Shown: positions 17,082 through 24,573 of the stretch, piece after piece
How the letters are laid out: each line of letters begins with the position of its first letter
Position numbering within the stretch: the stretch's first letter is position 1
NCBI RefSeq assembly: GCF_009764685.1
Contig: NZ_VHLM01000055.1
Span: 1-64,000 of the forward strand
Reading direction: 5' to 3'
Origin: Flavobacterium sp. I-STPP5a
Lineage (GTDB): Bacteria; Bacteroidota; Bacteroidia; Flavobacteriales; Flavobacteriaceae
Length of the DNA: 64,000 nucleotides
The notes under the pieces: generated by a model
What the model was told of the DNA's origin: nothing
The model's input: only the letters and a program-made list of their open reading frames with translations
Databases searched by the model: none
Made by a program: the position numbers and the translations under genes

Positions 17082-17648
17082 ATGGCATCTACATCAGATA
17101 TTAAAAACGGATTGTGTATCAAGTACAACAACGATATTTACAAAATTATTGAATTCTTACATGTTAAACCAGGAAAAGGACCTGCTTTTGTTAGAACTAA
17201 ATTAAGAAGTTTAACAAATGGTAAAGTGTTGGATAATACTTTTTCTGCAGGTCACAAAATTGATGAAGTTCGTGTAGAAAACCACAAATTCCAATTTTTA
17301 TACCCAGAAGGAGATCAGTTTCATTTCATGAATACAGAGACTTTTGAACAAATTACACTTAATAAGGATATCCTAGATTCACCAGGTTTATTAAAAGAAG
17401 GTGAAAACGTGATGGTAAGTATTAATACTGAAACTGATTTACCACTTTCTGTAGATATGCCAGCTTCTGTTATTCTTGAAATCACCTATGCAGAACCAGG
17501 TATTAAAGGAAATACAGCTACTAATGCTACAAAATCTGCTACAGTTGAAACTGGTGCTAGTGTAAATGTACCTTTGTTTATTAATGAAGGGGACAAAATA
17601 AAAATCGATACTGCAACAGGTTCTTACATGGAACGTGTAAAAGAGTAA
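17082..17648 (+). CDS. efp: Translation elongation factor P
   Basis: A 188-residue protein with three beta-barrel domains that relieves ribosome stalling at polyproline stretches. The loop VKPGKGPAF carries the lysine (K32) that is the usual modification site. The C-terminal OB domain has FINEGDKIKIDTATGSYMERV, the EF-P signature region. An upstream in-frame GTG at 17061 would start inside the palindromic spacer, so the ATG at 17082 is preferred. It sits between lpxA and a second lpxD, all co-directional. Confidence 0.96.
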   Translation: MASTSDIKNGLCIKYNNDIYKIIEFLHVKPGKGPAFVRTKLRSLTNGKVLDNTFSAGHKIDEVRVENHKFQFLYPEGDQFHFMNTETFEQITLNKDILDSPGLLKEGENVMVSINTETDLPLSVDMPASVILEITYAEPGIKGNTATNATKSATVETGASVNVPLFINEGDKIKIDTATGSYMERVKE

Positions 17649-17721
17649 CCCCAACTAGTACTAGTAGATGCGCTAATGGTAATTATTGCATTTATTAGTA
17701 CTTTTTTTCTTATTTAAAATT

Positions 17722-18651
17722 ATGAAATTTTCAAAAGTTTTTACCTTAGAAGCAATTGCATCTATTATAGGGTGTGAATACATTGGTGAACCTGATTTTA
17801 CAGTAACTGGCATGAATGAAATTCATGTTGTAGAACCTGGTGATATTGTATTTGTTGATCATCCTAAATATTACGATAAAGCCTTGAATTCTGCGGCAAC
17901 TATTATTTTAATCAATAAAAATGTCGCCTGTCCTGAGGGTAAAGCATTATTAGTTTCTGAAGATCCTTTTAGAGATTTTAATAAATTAACTTCTTACTTT
18001 AGGCCATTTCAGTTTTCAAATGTTTCTATCGCTACAACAGCAATAATAGGTGAGGGCACAATGGTACAACCTAATTGTTTTATTGGTAATAATGTTCTTG
18101 TTGGTAAAAATTGTTTAATACATCCAAATGTTGCAATCTATGATAATACTGTCATAGGTGACAATGTTATAATTCATGCAGGAACCGTTATTGGGGCAGA
18201 TGCTTTTTATTATAAAAAACGTCCAGATGGTTATGATCAATTATTATCAGGCGGTAGGGTAGTGATAAAAGATAACGTAGGAATAGGGGCGCTTTGTTCT
18301 ATTGATAAAGGAGTTACTGGGGATACAACCATTGGCGAAGGAACCAAACTTGACAATCAAGTTCACGTAGGTCATGATACTGTTATTGGAAATAGATGTC
18401 TGATTGCATCTCAAACTGGCATTGCTGGTTGTGTTATCATCGAGGATGAAGTCACTATTTGGGGACAAGTAGGCACAACTAGTGGAATCACTATTGGGAC
18501 AAAGGCTGTTATTATGGGACAAACCGGAGTTACAAAATCTGTTGAAGGTGGTAAATCCTATTTTGGTACACCGATTGAAGAATCTAGAGAAAAGTTGAAA
18601 CAATTGGCTAATATCAAGAAAATTCCAGAAATTTTAAATAAACTAAAGTAA
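17722..18651 (+). CDS. LpxD paralog (second UDP-3-O-acylglucosamine N-acyltransferase-like protein)
   Basis: A 309-residue LpxD-family protein with an N-terminal LpxD-type domain and beta-helix repeats. The equivalent of the catalytic His is kept in DNQVHVGHDTVIG near residue 218. The second conserved His of the family (SGHLTIG in the first copy) is replaced by TSGITIG. The protein is also shorter than the lpxD at 13633. It may act on a different acceptor or chain length, or be regulatory. It follows efp and directly precedes an NTF2-like gene. The start is the ATG at 17722. An upstream frame beginning at 17686 lacks conservation. Confidence 0.85.
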   Translation: MKFSKVFTLEAIASIIGCEYIGEPDFTVTGMNEIHVVEPGDIVFVDHPKYYDKALNSAATIILINKNVACPEGKALLVSEDPFRDFNKLTSYFRPFQFSNVSIATTAIIGEGTMVQPNCFIGNNVLVGKNCLIHPNVAIYDNTVIGDNVIIHAGTVIGADAFYYKKRPDGYDQLLSGGRVVIKDNVGIGALCSIDKGVTGDTTIGEGTKLDNQVHVGHDTVIGNRCLIASQTGIAGCVIIEDEVTIWGQVGTTSGITIGTKAVIMGQTGVTKSVEGGKSYFGTPIEESREKLKQLANIKKIPEILNKLK

Positions 18652-18652
18652 T

Positions 18653-19015
18653 ATGTCTGCCAAAGAAATAGTTCAGAATTTTTATAAATCAGATGCTTTG
18701 ATAGATAGCACTTCTATTAAACATTTTTTGCATCCTGAAGTAATTGTTGAATGGAACAGCAGTAAAGGTTTTCTAGAATTAGATTACAATGCTTTGATTG
18801 ATATTTCTGATGACTTGGGCAAGGCATACGTTCGTTCAAAGGTAAGAATTAGTAACATTCTAGCCGAAAATGATATGGTTTCAGTACGTTATTCACATTT
18901 TGTAAAAACGATTGAAAATCCCAGAGAGGAAATGCTATTGGCACATTTTATTGTGTTTTGGCAAATCAAAGACGAAAAATTATATCGAGGTTATCAAATG
19001 AGCCAATTATCGTAA
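18653..19015 (+). CDS. NTF2-like (SnoaL-type) protein
   Basis: A 120-residue alpha+beta protein (SAKEIVQNFYKSDALID, VSVRYSHFVKTIEN, LLAHFIVFWQIKDEK) with the cone-shaped NTF2-like fold. It starts one base after the LpxD paralog stop codon and is surely co-transcribed. There is no signal peptide. NTF2-like proteins range from isomerases to ligand-binding proteins, and no catalytic residues point to one function. A link to the upstream acyltransferase is inferred from adjacency only. Confidence 0.8.
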   Translation: MSAKEIVQNFYKSDALIDSTSIKHFLHPEVIVEWNSSKGFLELDYNALIDISDDLGKAYVRSKVRISNILAENDMVSVRYSHFVKTIENPREEMLLAHFIVFWQIKDEKLYRGYQMSQLS

Positions 19016-19038
19016 TATTTAGTGTCAAAAAAAATATT

Positions 19039-19076
19039 TTTGAATACCAATTACTGATTAGTATTTTATACTTTTG
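19039..19076 (+). promoter_or_regulatory. Promoter of sucD
   Basis: TTTG at 19039-19042 and TACTTTTG at 19069-19076. The spacing of 26 nt is slightly longer than consensus. The ATG follows 35 nt later. Confidence 0.6.
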
Positions 19077-19111
19077 CATAACGATTTTAAAAACTACATA
19101 AATAATATATC

Positions 19112-19984
19112 ATGAGTGTTTTAGTTAACAAAGATTCCAAAATAATTGTTCAAGGTTTTACAGGAAGTGAAGGTACTTTCCATGCTTCTCAAATGATTGA
19201 GTATGGTACCAATGTTGTAGGTGGTGTGACTCCTGGTAAAGGAGGAACAAGTCACTTAGATAGACCTGTATTTAATACTGTAAAAGATGCTGTAGACCAA
19301 GCAGGTGCTGATACAACTATCATTTTTGTACCACCAGCTTTTGCTGCTGATGCTATAATGGAAGCTGCAGATGCTGGAATTAAAGTAATCATTGCAATTA
19401 CCGAAGGAATTCCTGTTGCTGATATGATAAAAGCTAACAGTTATGTAAAAGAAAGAAATGCAAGATTAATAGGACCTAACTGTCCTGGAATTATTACTCC
19501 AGGTGAAGCTAAAGTAGGGATTATGCCAGGTTTTGTTTTCAAAAAAGGAACTGTAGGGATAGTTTCTAAATCAGGAACTTTAACGTATGAGGCTGCGGAT
19601 CAAGTTGTAAAACAAGGCTTAGGAATAACAACTGCTATCGGTATTGGTGGAGATCCAATCATTGGAACAACTACAAAAGAAGCTGTTGAATTGTTAATGA
19701 ATGATCCAGAGACTGAATGTATCGTAATGATAGGTGAAATTGGTGGTCAACTTGAAGCTGATGCTGCAAAATGGATCAAAGCGGATGGAAACCGTAAGCC
19801 AGTTGTAGGTTTCATTGCAGGAGTTACTGCTCCAGCAGGACGTACAATGGGGCATGCAGGTGCAATTGTTGGTGGATCTGACGATACAGCTGAGGCTAAA
19901 AAACAAATCATGAGAGAATGTGGTATTCACGTTGTGGATTCACCAGCTGAAATTGGTAAAAAAGTAAAAGAAGTTTTAGGATAA
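19112..19984 (+). CDS. sucD: Succinate-CoA ligase, ADP-forming, alpha subunit
   Basis: A 290-residue TCA-cycle subunit. [16 protein letters not shown] is the CoA-binding Rossmann start, and the phosphohistidine is in [13 protein letters not shown]. It works with SucC, which is not in this window, so the two subunits are encoded apart. It has its own promoter and terminator and is transcribed alone. Confidence 0.97.
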   Translation: MSVLVNKDSKIIVQGFTGSEGTFHASQMIEYGTNVVGGVTPGKGGTSHLDRPVFNTVKDAVDQAGADTTIIFVPPAFAADAIMEAADAGIKVIIAITEGIPVADMIKANSYVKERNARLIGPNCPGIITPGEAKVGIMPGFVFKKGTVGIVSKSGTLTYEAADQVVKQGLGITTAIGIGGDPIIGTTTKEAVELLMNDPETECIVMIGEIGGQLEADAAKWIKADGNRKPVVGFIAGVTAPAGRTMGHAGAIVGGSDDTAEAKKQIMRECGIHVVDSPAEIGKKVKEVLG

Positions 19985-20008
19985 TCTAAGCTTTTTCTAA
20001 ATAGTATT

Positions 20009-20036
20009 AAAGCCTCACAATTTGTGAGGCTTTTTT
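20009..20036 (+). terminator. Terminator after sucD
   Basis: AAAGCCTCACAA and TTGTGAGGCTTT form a hairpin followed by a T-run, 25 nt after the sucD stop codon. Confidence 0.9.
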
Positions 20037-20059
20037 ATGATAAATAGAATTAAAAAAAA

Positions 20060-20067
20060 TACCTTTG
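20060..20067 (+). promoter_or_regulatory. -7 box of the GIY-YIG-like gene
   Basis: TACCTTTG gives an expected leader of about 110 nt before the ATG at 20185. The leader contains a small hairpin (CTAC-AACAT-GTAG) of unknown meaning. Confidence 0.55.
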
Positions 20068-20184
20068 CACTTTATTGAAAATCTGATTTTACAGTGAAAT
20101 CAATAAAACGCAAATGAACTTGTTATGGTTTGTTCTACAACATGTAGAGTAATGTTCATGGCCAGTTCCTAATAAATATTATAT

Positions 20185-20607
20185 ATGTACAAAGAATTAG
20201 AAAAATTCAAAGTTACCAATCAATTTTCTTTCACAATTGAAGATAGTCTTGCTGAAGTTTGCAATGCTTCGGATGGATCAGGTGTGTTTTTAGTGTATGC
20301 CATAGGTGATTCAAAAGAGTTGATTATGGTAGGTTCTACAGGAACTGTTCAAAATAATGGTGCTTTAAAAGCAAAAAATGGCGGGCTTTATGACAAGATT
20401 GTAGAGGGGCATCAATTTGCTAAAACGGGAAGAAAATATTCTTGGCCAGCACAAATGAAAATTGAAGACATTACCACACTTGAAGTTGTTTGGTATGAAA
20501 CATTTAATACAGACACAAAAGGAATTCCAACTGCAGTTGAAGGTGTAATTTTACAAAATTTCTTTGATGAAAATGGAAAATTACCAAGATGGAATGTAGC
20601 TTTTTAA
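20185..20607 (+). CDS. Hypothetical protein, possibly a divergent GIY-YIG-fold domain
   Basis: A 140-residue soluble protein with no signal peptide. The stretch GVFLVYAIGDSKELIMVGSTG resembles the GIY-YIG core (two beta strands and a Gly-x-Ser-Thr-Gly turn), and a conserved-looking Glu in TAVEGVILQNFF sits where the metal-binding Glu of that fold would be. Basic residues lie between them (GRKYSWPAQ). This is pattern reading only, and a structure comparison would be needed. The gene is alone between sucD and a convergent peroxidase gene, with its own promoter and terminator. Confidence 0.6.
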   Translation: MYKELEKFKVTNQFSFTIEDSLAEVCNASDGSGVFLVYAIGDSKELIMVGSTGTVQNNGALKAKNGGLYDKIVEGHQFAKTGRKYSWPAQMKIEDITTLEVVWYETFNTDTKGIPTAVEGVILQNFFDENGKLPRWNVAF

Positions 20608-20629
20608 GTTCATATTGATTAAAAATTAT

Positions 20630-20662
20630 AAGTCCCCAAATGTAGATTTGGGGACTTTTTTG
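20630..20662. terminator. Bidirectional terminator between convergent genes
   Basis: AAGTCCCCAAA and TTTGGGGACTT form a perfect 11-bp stem with a 6-nt loop and T-runs on both strands. It serves the hypothetical gene and the peroxidase gene. Confidence 0.9.
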
Positions 20663-21844
20663 TTATTTAAAAGGTGTTGACCATTTTGTATCTACATAGA
20701 CATTTGTTCCAGTTAAGGTTTTTAGAAAGGCGATTAAAGCGTCTACTTCTGAGGCATTTAAATTTAATTTTTGACCAAAACCATTTGGCCTTAACCTTGG
20801 GTCTAGATTCGTGTTTCCAGTAGCTAGGTTTATTGTGCCGTAATGGCCAATTACATTTTGAAGCGTATTCAAATTTGCGGTATGCATGAAGGCGCCATTT
20901 GTACTTCCATCTGCTTTTACCAAGTCTCTAAGTGATGGTGATTTAGTGTTTCTAATATCAATTCCATTTCCATTTAGAATACCAATTATGCCGTTGTTTC
21001 TGCTATTTGGATCAATACTAAATTCAGGAGCTTGATGGCAAGCTGCACAACCTACACCTCCTGCTGTTCTATTTCCGGTAGCGTCAAAAACAGGCGGTGT
21101 TAAAAATAAATTTTTACCTTGGTTTTCTTGAGCCGTGAAATTAGGAAACTGTTGGTTGTCATTTGCAACAAGGGCGCGACCAGCATCATATTTTGCATCG
21201 AATGATTGAATGCTTCTTACAAATTGTGATAAAGCTAACTGAATTTTATTTTCAGTAATATCTTCAGATCCGTATACAAACTTGAACAATTCTTTATAAT
21301 ACCCTATGTTTTGTAGTTTAGTAATTAATGTAGTAAAGTTGCCATCGCCTAATGTACCACTAAAACCCATTTCAATATGGTCTTGAATAGGTTGGGTTAC
21401 TTGATTCTCTAAAGTTGCCGCTCTCTCGTCCCAAAAGAATTTATTTTCATTTGAAAATCTGGTATTTATTAATCTCATAGAGTGTTTACTAGTTGTTCCG
21501 TTTACTCCTATACTAGCTGCTGCAACATCTCCAAAAGCATTTGCTTGAATGTGACAAGAGGAGCAGGAGATGGTGTTTTTTGATGACAGATTCTTATCAT
21601 AAAATAAGACCCGACCTAAAGTAGCACCTTTGTCTGTTATAGTATTCCCAGCTGTATTATCTTTTGCAATGTAGCTAGGAATCGTTTGGTTAGCATAATT
21701 ATCCAGTTTGTTAACATTTATTTTGCCGGTAAATGTTGTGGTAATATTAGGATACGGATCGATTGCTACATATTCATTAGCATCATCATTTTTACTACAA
21801 CTTAGAACTAAAATACAGCCGATTAATGATAGGAATTTTTTCAT
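20663..21844 (-). CDS. Di-haem cytochrome c peroxidase (MauG/CcpA family) lipoprotein
   Basis: A 393-residue exported protein. The lipobox LVLSC puts the lipidated cysteine at residue 16. Two c-type haem sites are visible: CSSCH near residue 94 and CAACH near residue 266, with WDERAATLENQ and GFSGTLGDG typical of bacterial di-haem peroxidases. It would reduce hydrogen peroxide in the periplasm using cytochrome c, or carry out a MauG-like oxidation. It is monocistronic. A role separate from the cytoplasmic peroxiredoxin at 1429 is expected from the different compartment. Confidence 0.92.
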   Translation of the reverse strand: MKKFLSLIGCILVLSCSKNDDANEYVAIDPYPNITTTFTGKINVNKLDNYANQTIPSYIAKDNTAGNTITDKGATLGRVLFYDKNLSSKNTISCSSCHIQANAFGDVAAASIGVNGTTSKHSMRLINTRFSNENKFFWDERAATLENQVTQPIQDHIEMGFSGTLGDGNFTTLITKLQNIGYYKELFKFVYGSEDITENKIQLALSQFVRSIQSFDAKYDAGRALVANDNQQFPNFTAQENQGKNLFLTPPVFDATGNRTAGGVGCAACHQAPEFSIDPNSRNNGIIGILNGNGIDIRNTKSPSLRDLVKADGSTNGAFMHTANLNTLQNVIGHYGTINLATGNTNLDPRLRPNGFGQKLNLNASEVDALIAFLKTLTGTNVYVDTKWSTPFK

Positions 21845-22037
21845 AATGATTGTGTTAATGTTAATATTATATATATTGTATGTTAAATTGTGATAATATT
21901 TAGACTATGTTTATCAAAAATAGTTTAATTAGCAATGGTATTTAATTTAATAACTCTTTTTTTTTGTATATAATGTTTTAACTTGTTAATAAAGTTCTAT
22001 TTGTTAAATATTGCATAATATTTTAAATTTTAAAGTG
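21845..22037. other. Divergent intergenic region, first part
   Basis: Together with the riboswitch leader this forms a 381-nt gene-free stretch between divergent genes. This part is AT-rich with long T-runs. Besides a -7 box for the peroxidase I see no open frame, repeat or hairpin of note. Confidence 0.5.
21915..21922 (-). promoter_or_regulatory. -7 box of the di-haem peroxidase gene
   Basis: Minus-strand TATTTTTG lies 70 nt upstream of the ATG at 21844. Confidence 0.5.
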
Positions 22038-22073
22038 TTTGTTTAGTTTATCATAAAATATTAATTACTTTTG
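22038..22073 (+). promoter_or_regulatory. Promoter of the riboswitch-controlled transporter
   Basis: TTTG at 22038-22041 and TACTTTTG at 22066-22073. Transcription should begin near 22078-22080, exactly at the 5' edge of the conserved leader structure. Confidence 0.7.
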
Positions 22074-22078
22074 CACCC

Positions 22079-22142
22079 GTTATCACGAATCCTTCAATAG
22101 GATAGCAACCTGCAACAACAAGCAAGGTGCTAAAACGATAAG
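22079..22142 (+). promoter_or_regulatory. Probable compact SAM-I-clan riboswitch in the leader of the NhaC/MetT-type transporter
   Basis: Three helices can be drawn. P1 is TTATC (22080-22084) with GATAA (22137-22141). P2 is ATCCT (22089-22093) with AGGAT (22099-22103). P3 is ACCTGC (22108-22113) with GCAAGGT (22122-22128). The unpaired segments TATCA-GA, AGCAACC and GGTGCTAAAA, followed by GATAAG, match the conserved core of SAM-I (S-box) riboswitches. The usual long P2 with its kink-turn and pseudoknot, and P4, are missing. The transporter downstream belongs to the superfamily that includes MetT, a methionine importer known to be under S-box control. No strong terminator follows, so control may be at translation. 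The class and ligand are inferred. Confidence 0.65.
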
Positions 22143-22225
22143 CCAAATCTTTTGGAAAAAATGTTGTTTACATTCCCAATACCAGCTTTGTTTTTCGTCA
22201 TAACACTTAATTTAAAATTATTTTT

Positions 22226-23548
22226 ATGACAAAGTTTACTAAGGAATCTGGAAATCCTTTTGCATTGATTCCGCTATTTATTTTTATTTTTACTTTTTTA
22301 GGAGCAGGTATTTTGCTTAATGATTTTTATGCTTTTCCTTCTCCTGTTGCTGTTTTGGTAGGCATTGTTGCTGCTTTTATTTTATTTAAAAACAGTACAG
22401 AAGATAAAGTTGATACTTTAATTGCTGGTTGTGGTGATAGTAAAATTATAACCATGTGTTTGATTTATTTATTTGCAGGCGCTTTTGCTGTGGTGAGTAA
22501 AGCCATGGGTGGAGTTGATGCAGTTGTGAACCTAGGTATTAATACCATTGATGTAGCGTATTTTCCATTGGGAATTTTCTTAATAGCCTCGTTTTTATCA
22601 ACTGCTACAGGTACTTCTGTTGGAGCTATAGTTGCAATAGGACCTATTGCTATATCACTTGCTGATAAAAGTGGTGCTTCTATGCCATTGATAGCAGGTG
22701 CTTTACTTGGTGGCTCTATGTTAGGAGATAATTTATCAATGATATCAGACACTACCATCGCTGCCACTCAATCTCTAGGTTGTGATTTAAAAGATAAGTT
22801 TAAGATTAATTTGTTTATCGCGCTTCCGGCGGCAATTGTAACTATTTTAATTTTCTTTTATTTGGGATTTAATTCAGATGTTGTTTCTGTGGATATTGCA
22901 AAAAGTGATTATTCATTATGGGCTATCTTACCTTATGTTTTAGTGATAATTTTAGCAGTTGTAGGTGTAAACGTTTTTTACACTTTACTATTAGGTACTG
23001 TAATTGCGGGTTTTATTGGTTTTTATAATGATTCTTTTACAGTAATGGAGTTTACTCAGAAAATTTATGAAGGATTTACGAGCATGACCGATATTTTTCT
23101 ACTTTCAATGCTTACAGGTGGATTAGCAGCTATGGTGGACAGGGCTGGTGGTATAACATGGGTTTTAAATCAGATAAAGAAAAGAATTAAAAGTAAAAAA
23201 TCAGCACAAACAGGAATTGGAGTTTTAGTAGGTTTTGCAAATTTAGCTATTGCAAATAATACGGTTTCTATTGTTATTACGGGGCCCATAGCAAAGGAAA
23301 TTAATGATGAATATGGATTAAGTGCTAAAAAATCGGCTACCATTTTAGATATTTTTTCATGTGTAATACAAGGGATATTGCCATATGGTGCTCAGATATT
23401 GTTGATATTAAACTATGCAAATGGTAAATTAAATTTTATAGATATTTTAAGTAATGCATGGTATCATTTGTTTTTGCTAGTATTTACATTGATTGCTATT
23501 TATGCTGCTTTTTGGGATAAACTAGCATATCGTTTTTTGAAGGTTTAA
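22226..23548 (+). CDS. NhaC-superfamily Na+/H+ antiporter-like transporter, candidate methionine importer (MetT type)
   Basis: A 440-residue inner-membrane protein with about 11 helices. SFLSTATGTSVGAI and GSMLGDNLSMISDTTIAA are the NhaC-family signatures. The annotation default is Na+/H+ antiporter. However, the leader carries a SAM-type riboswitch core, and methionine transporters of this superfamily (MetT) are known members of S-box regulons, so methionine uptake driven by Na+ is a good alternative. Transcribed alone from its own promoter. Confidence 0.85.
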   Translation: MTKFTKESGNPFALIPLFIFIFTFLGAGILLNDFYAFPSPVAVLVGIVAAFILFKNSTEDKVDTLIAGCGDSKIITMCLIYLFAGAFAVVSKAMGGVDAVVNLGINTIDVAYFPLGIFLIASFLSTATGTSVGAIVAIGPIAISLADKSGASMPLIAGALLGGSMLGDNLSMISDTTIAATQSLGCDLKDKFKINLFIALPAAIVTILIFFYLGFNSDVVSVDIAKSDYSLWAILPYVLVIILAVVGVNVFYTLLLGTVIAGFIGFYNDSFTVMEFTQKIYEGFTSMTDIFLLSMLTGGLAAMVDRAGGITWVLNQIKKRIKSKKSAQTGIGVLVGFANLAIANNTVSIVITGPIAKEINDEYGLSAKKSATILDIFSCVIQGILPYGAQILLILNYANGKLNFIDILSNAWYHLFLLVFTLIAIYAAFWDKLAYRFLKV

Positions 23549-23605
23549 TTGTAAAAATTATTGTTCATAATCAAAGCTAAATTTTTTTTAAAAAAGGAAA
23601 TAGTA

Positions 23606-23613
23606 TATATTTG
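23606..23613 (+). promoter_or_regulatory. -7 box upstream of the fabG structured leader
   Basis: TATATTTG places the transcription start near 23620, just before the structured element, which therefore lies in the fabG leader RNA. Confidence 0.6.
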
Positions 23614-23626
23614 GCAAGTCGTTTTT

Positions 23627-23703
23627 AGCCCTGATAGCAACGGAAATCCTTTTGGGTACGCGACAGCGGACCTAAAAGATTGCAGTGAATAGCAGGAATA
23701 GCT
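23627..23703 (+). ncRNA. Structured leader RNA element before fabG (possibly the Flavo-1 motif)
   Basis: A long hairpin can be drawn. An outer stem AGC/GCT and CCTG/CAGG encloses a purine-rich internal loop (ATAGCAACGGA facing GCAGTGAATAG). A middle stem AAT-CTTTT pairs with AAAAG-ATT, and a tip stem GGT...ACC holds CGC-GACA-GCG with a four-base loop. I recall this phrase (AGCCCTGATAGCAACGG ... AATAGCAGGAATAGC) as recurring often in flavobacterial genomes. It may be the Rfam Flavo-1 motif, but I cannot check. Its role on fabG is unknown. Confidence 0.6.
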
Positions 23704-23732
23704 TCAAATAAAAAATAAACTAATTTTTGAAT

Positions 23733-24479
23733 ATGAAATTACTAGAAGGAAAAGTTGCCATTATCACAGGCGCAAGTCGCGGAATTGGAAAAGGGATTGC
23801 AGAGGTTTTTGCTAAACATGGAGCCAATGTTGCTTTTACATATAGTTCATCAGTAGAATCTGCGATGGCTTTAGAAAATGAGTTAAACGCTTTAGGTATT
23901 AAAGCTAAAGGATACCAATCAAACGCTGCAGATTTTAACGAAGCGCAAACATTTGTGGATGCTGTTTTGGCAGACTTCGGAACGGTTGATATTTTAATTA
24001 ATAACGCTGGAATCACAAAAGATAATTTATTGATGCGTATGTCCGAAGAAGATTTTGACAACGTGATGGATGTGAATTTGAAATCGGTTTTTAATATGAC
24101 AAAAGCGATTCAACGTACTTTTTTAAAGCAACGTTCGGGATCAATTATCAATATGAGTTCAGTGGTAGGAGTAAAAGGTAATGCAGGACAAACTAATTAT
24201 GCAGCATCTAAGGCTGGAGTTATTGGTTTTTCAAAGTCTGTAGCACTGGAATTAGGATCTCGTAATATTCGTTGTAACGTAATCGCTCCTGGATTTATTG
24301 AAACTGAAATGACTGCCAAATTAAACGAAGATGTGGTAAAAGGTTGGAGAGATGGAATTCCGTTAAAAAGAGGTGGATCTACAGAAGATGTGGCTAACGC
24401 TTGTCTTTTCTTTGCATCTGATATGAGTGCTTATGTTACAGGGCAAGTATTGAATGTTTGTGGAGGAATGCTTACTTAG
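23733..24479 (+). CDS. fabG: 3-oxoacyl-ACP reductase FabG
   Basis: A 248-residue short-chain dehydrogenase with the NADPH-binding motif TGASRGIGKGI near residues 11-21, NNAGIT, and the Ser-Tyr-Lys catalytic set (NMSSVVG and TNYAASKAG). It reduces 3-oxoacyl-ACP in fatty-acid elongation. The start is the ATG at 23733. A TTG two codons upstream is less likely. Its leader carries a structured RNA element. The VWA-like gene follows after 94 nt. Confidence 0.92.
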   Translation: MKLLEGKVAIITGASRGIGKGIAEVFAKHGANVAFTYSSSVESAMALENELNALGIKAKGYQSNAADFNEAQTFVDAVLADFGTVDILINNAGITKDNLLMRMSEEDFDNVMDVNLKSVFNMTKAIQRTFLKQRSGSIINMSSVVGVKGNAGQTNYAASKAGVIGFSKSVALELGSRNIRCNVIAPGFIETEMTAKLNEDVVKGWRDGIPLKRGGSTEDVANACLFFASDMSAYVTGQVLNVCGGMLT

Positions 24480-24573
24480 GTTTGCGAAATGAGTATTTAA
24501 TTCATTCTACACTTTTATTGAATTCTAGATTACATTTAAGTTTTCAAATTTAAAATATTTTAATAAACACTAT

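Noticed and set aside
20114-20152. Twelve-codon frame (MNLLWFVLQHVE) upstream of the GIY-YIG-like gene as a leader peptide
   Set aside because: No run of a single amino acid, no terminator after it, and the downstream gene is not biosynthetic.
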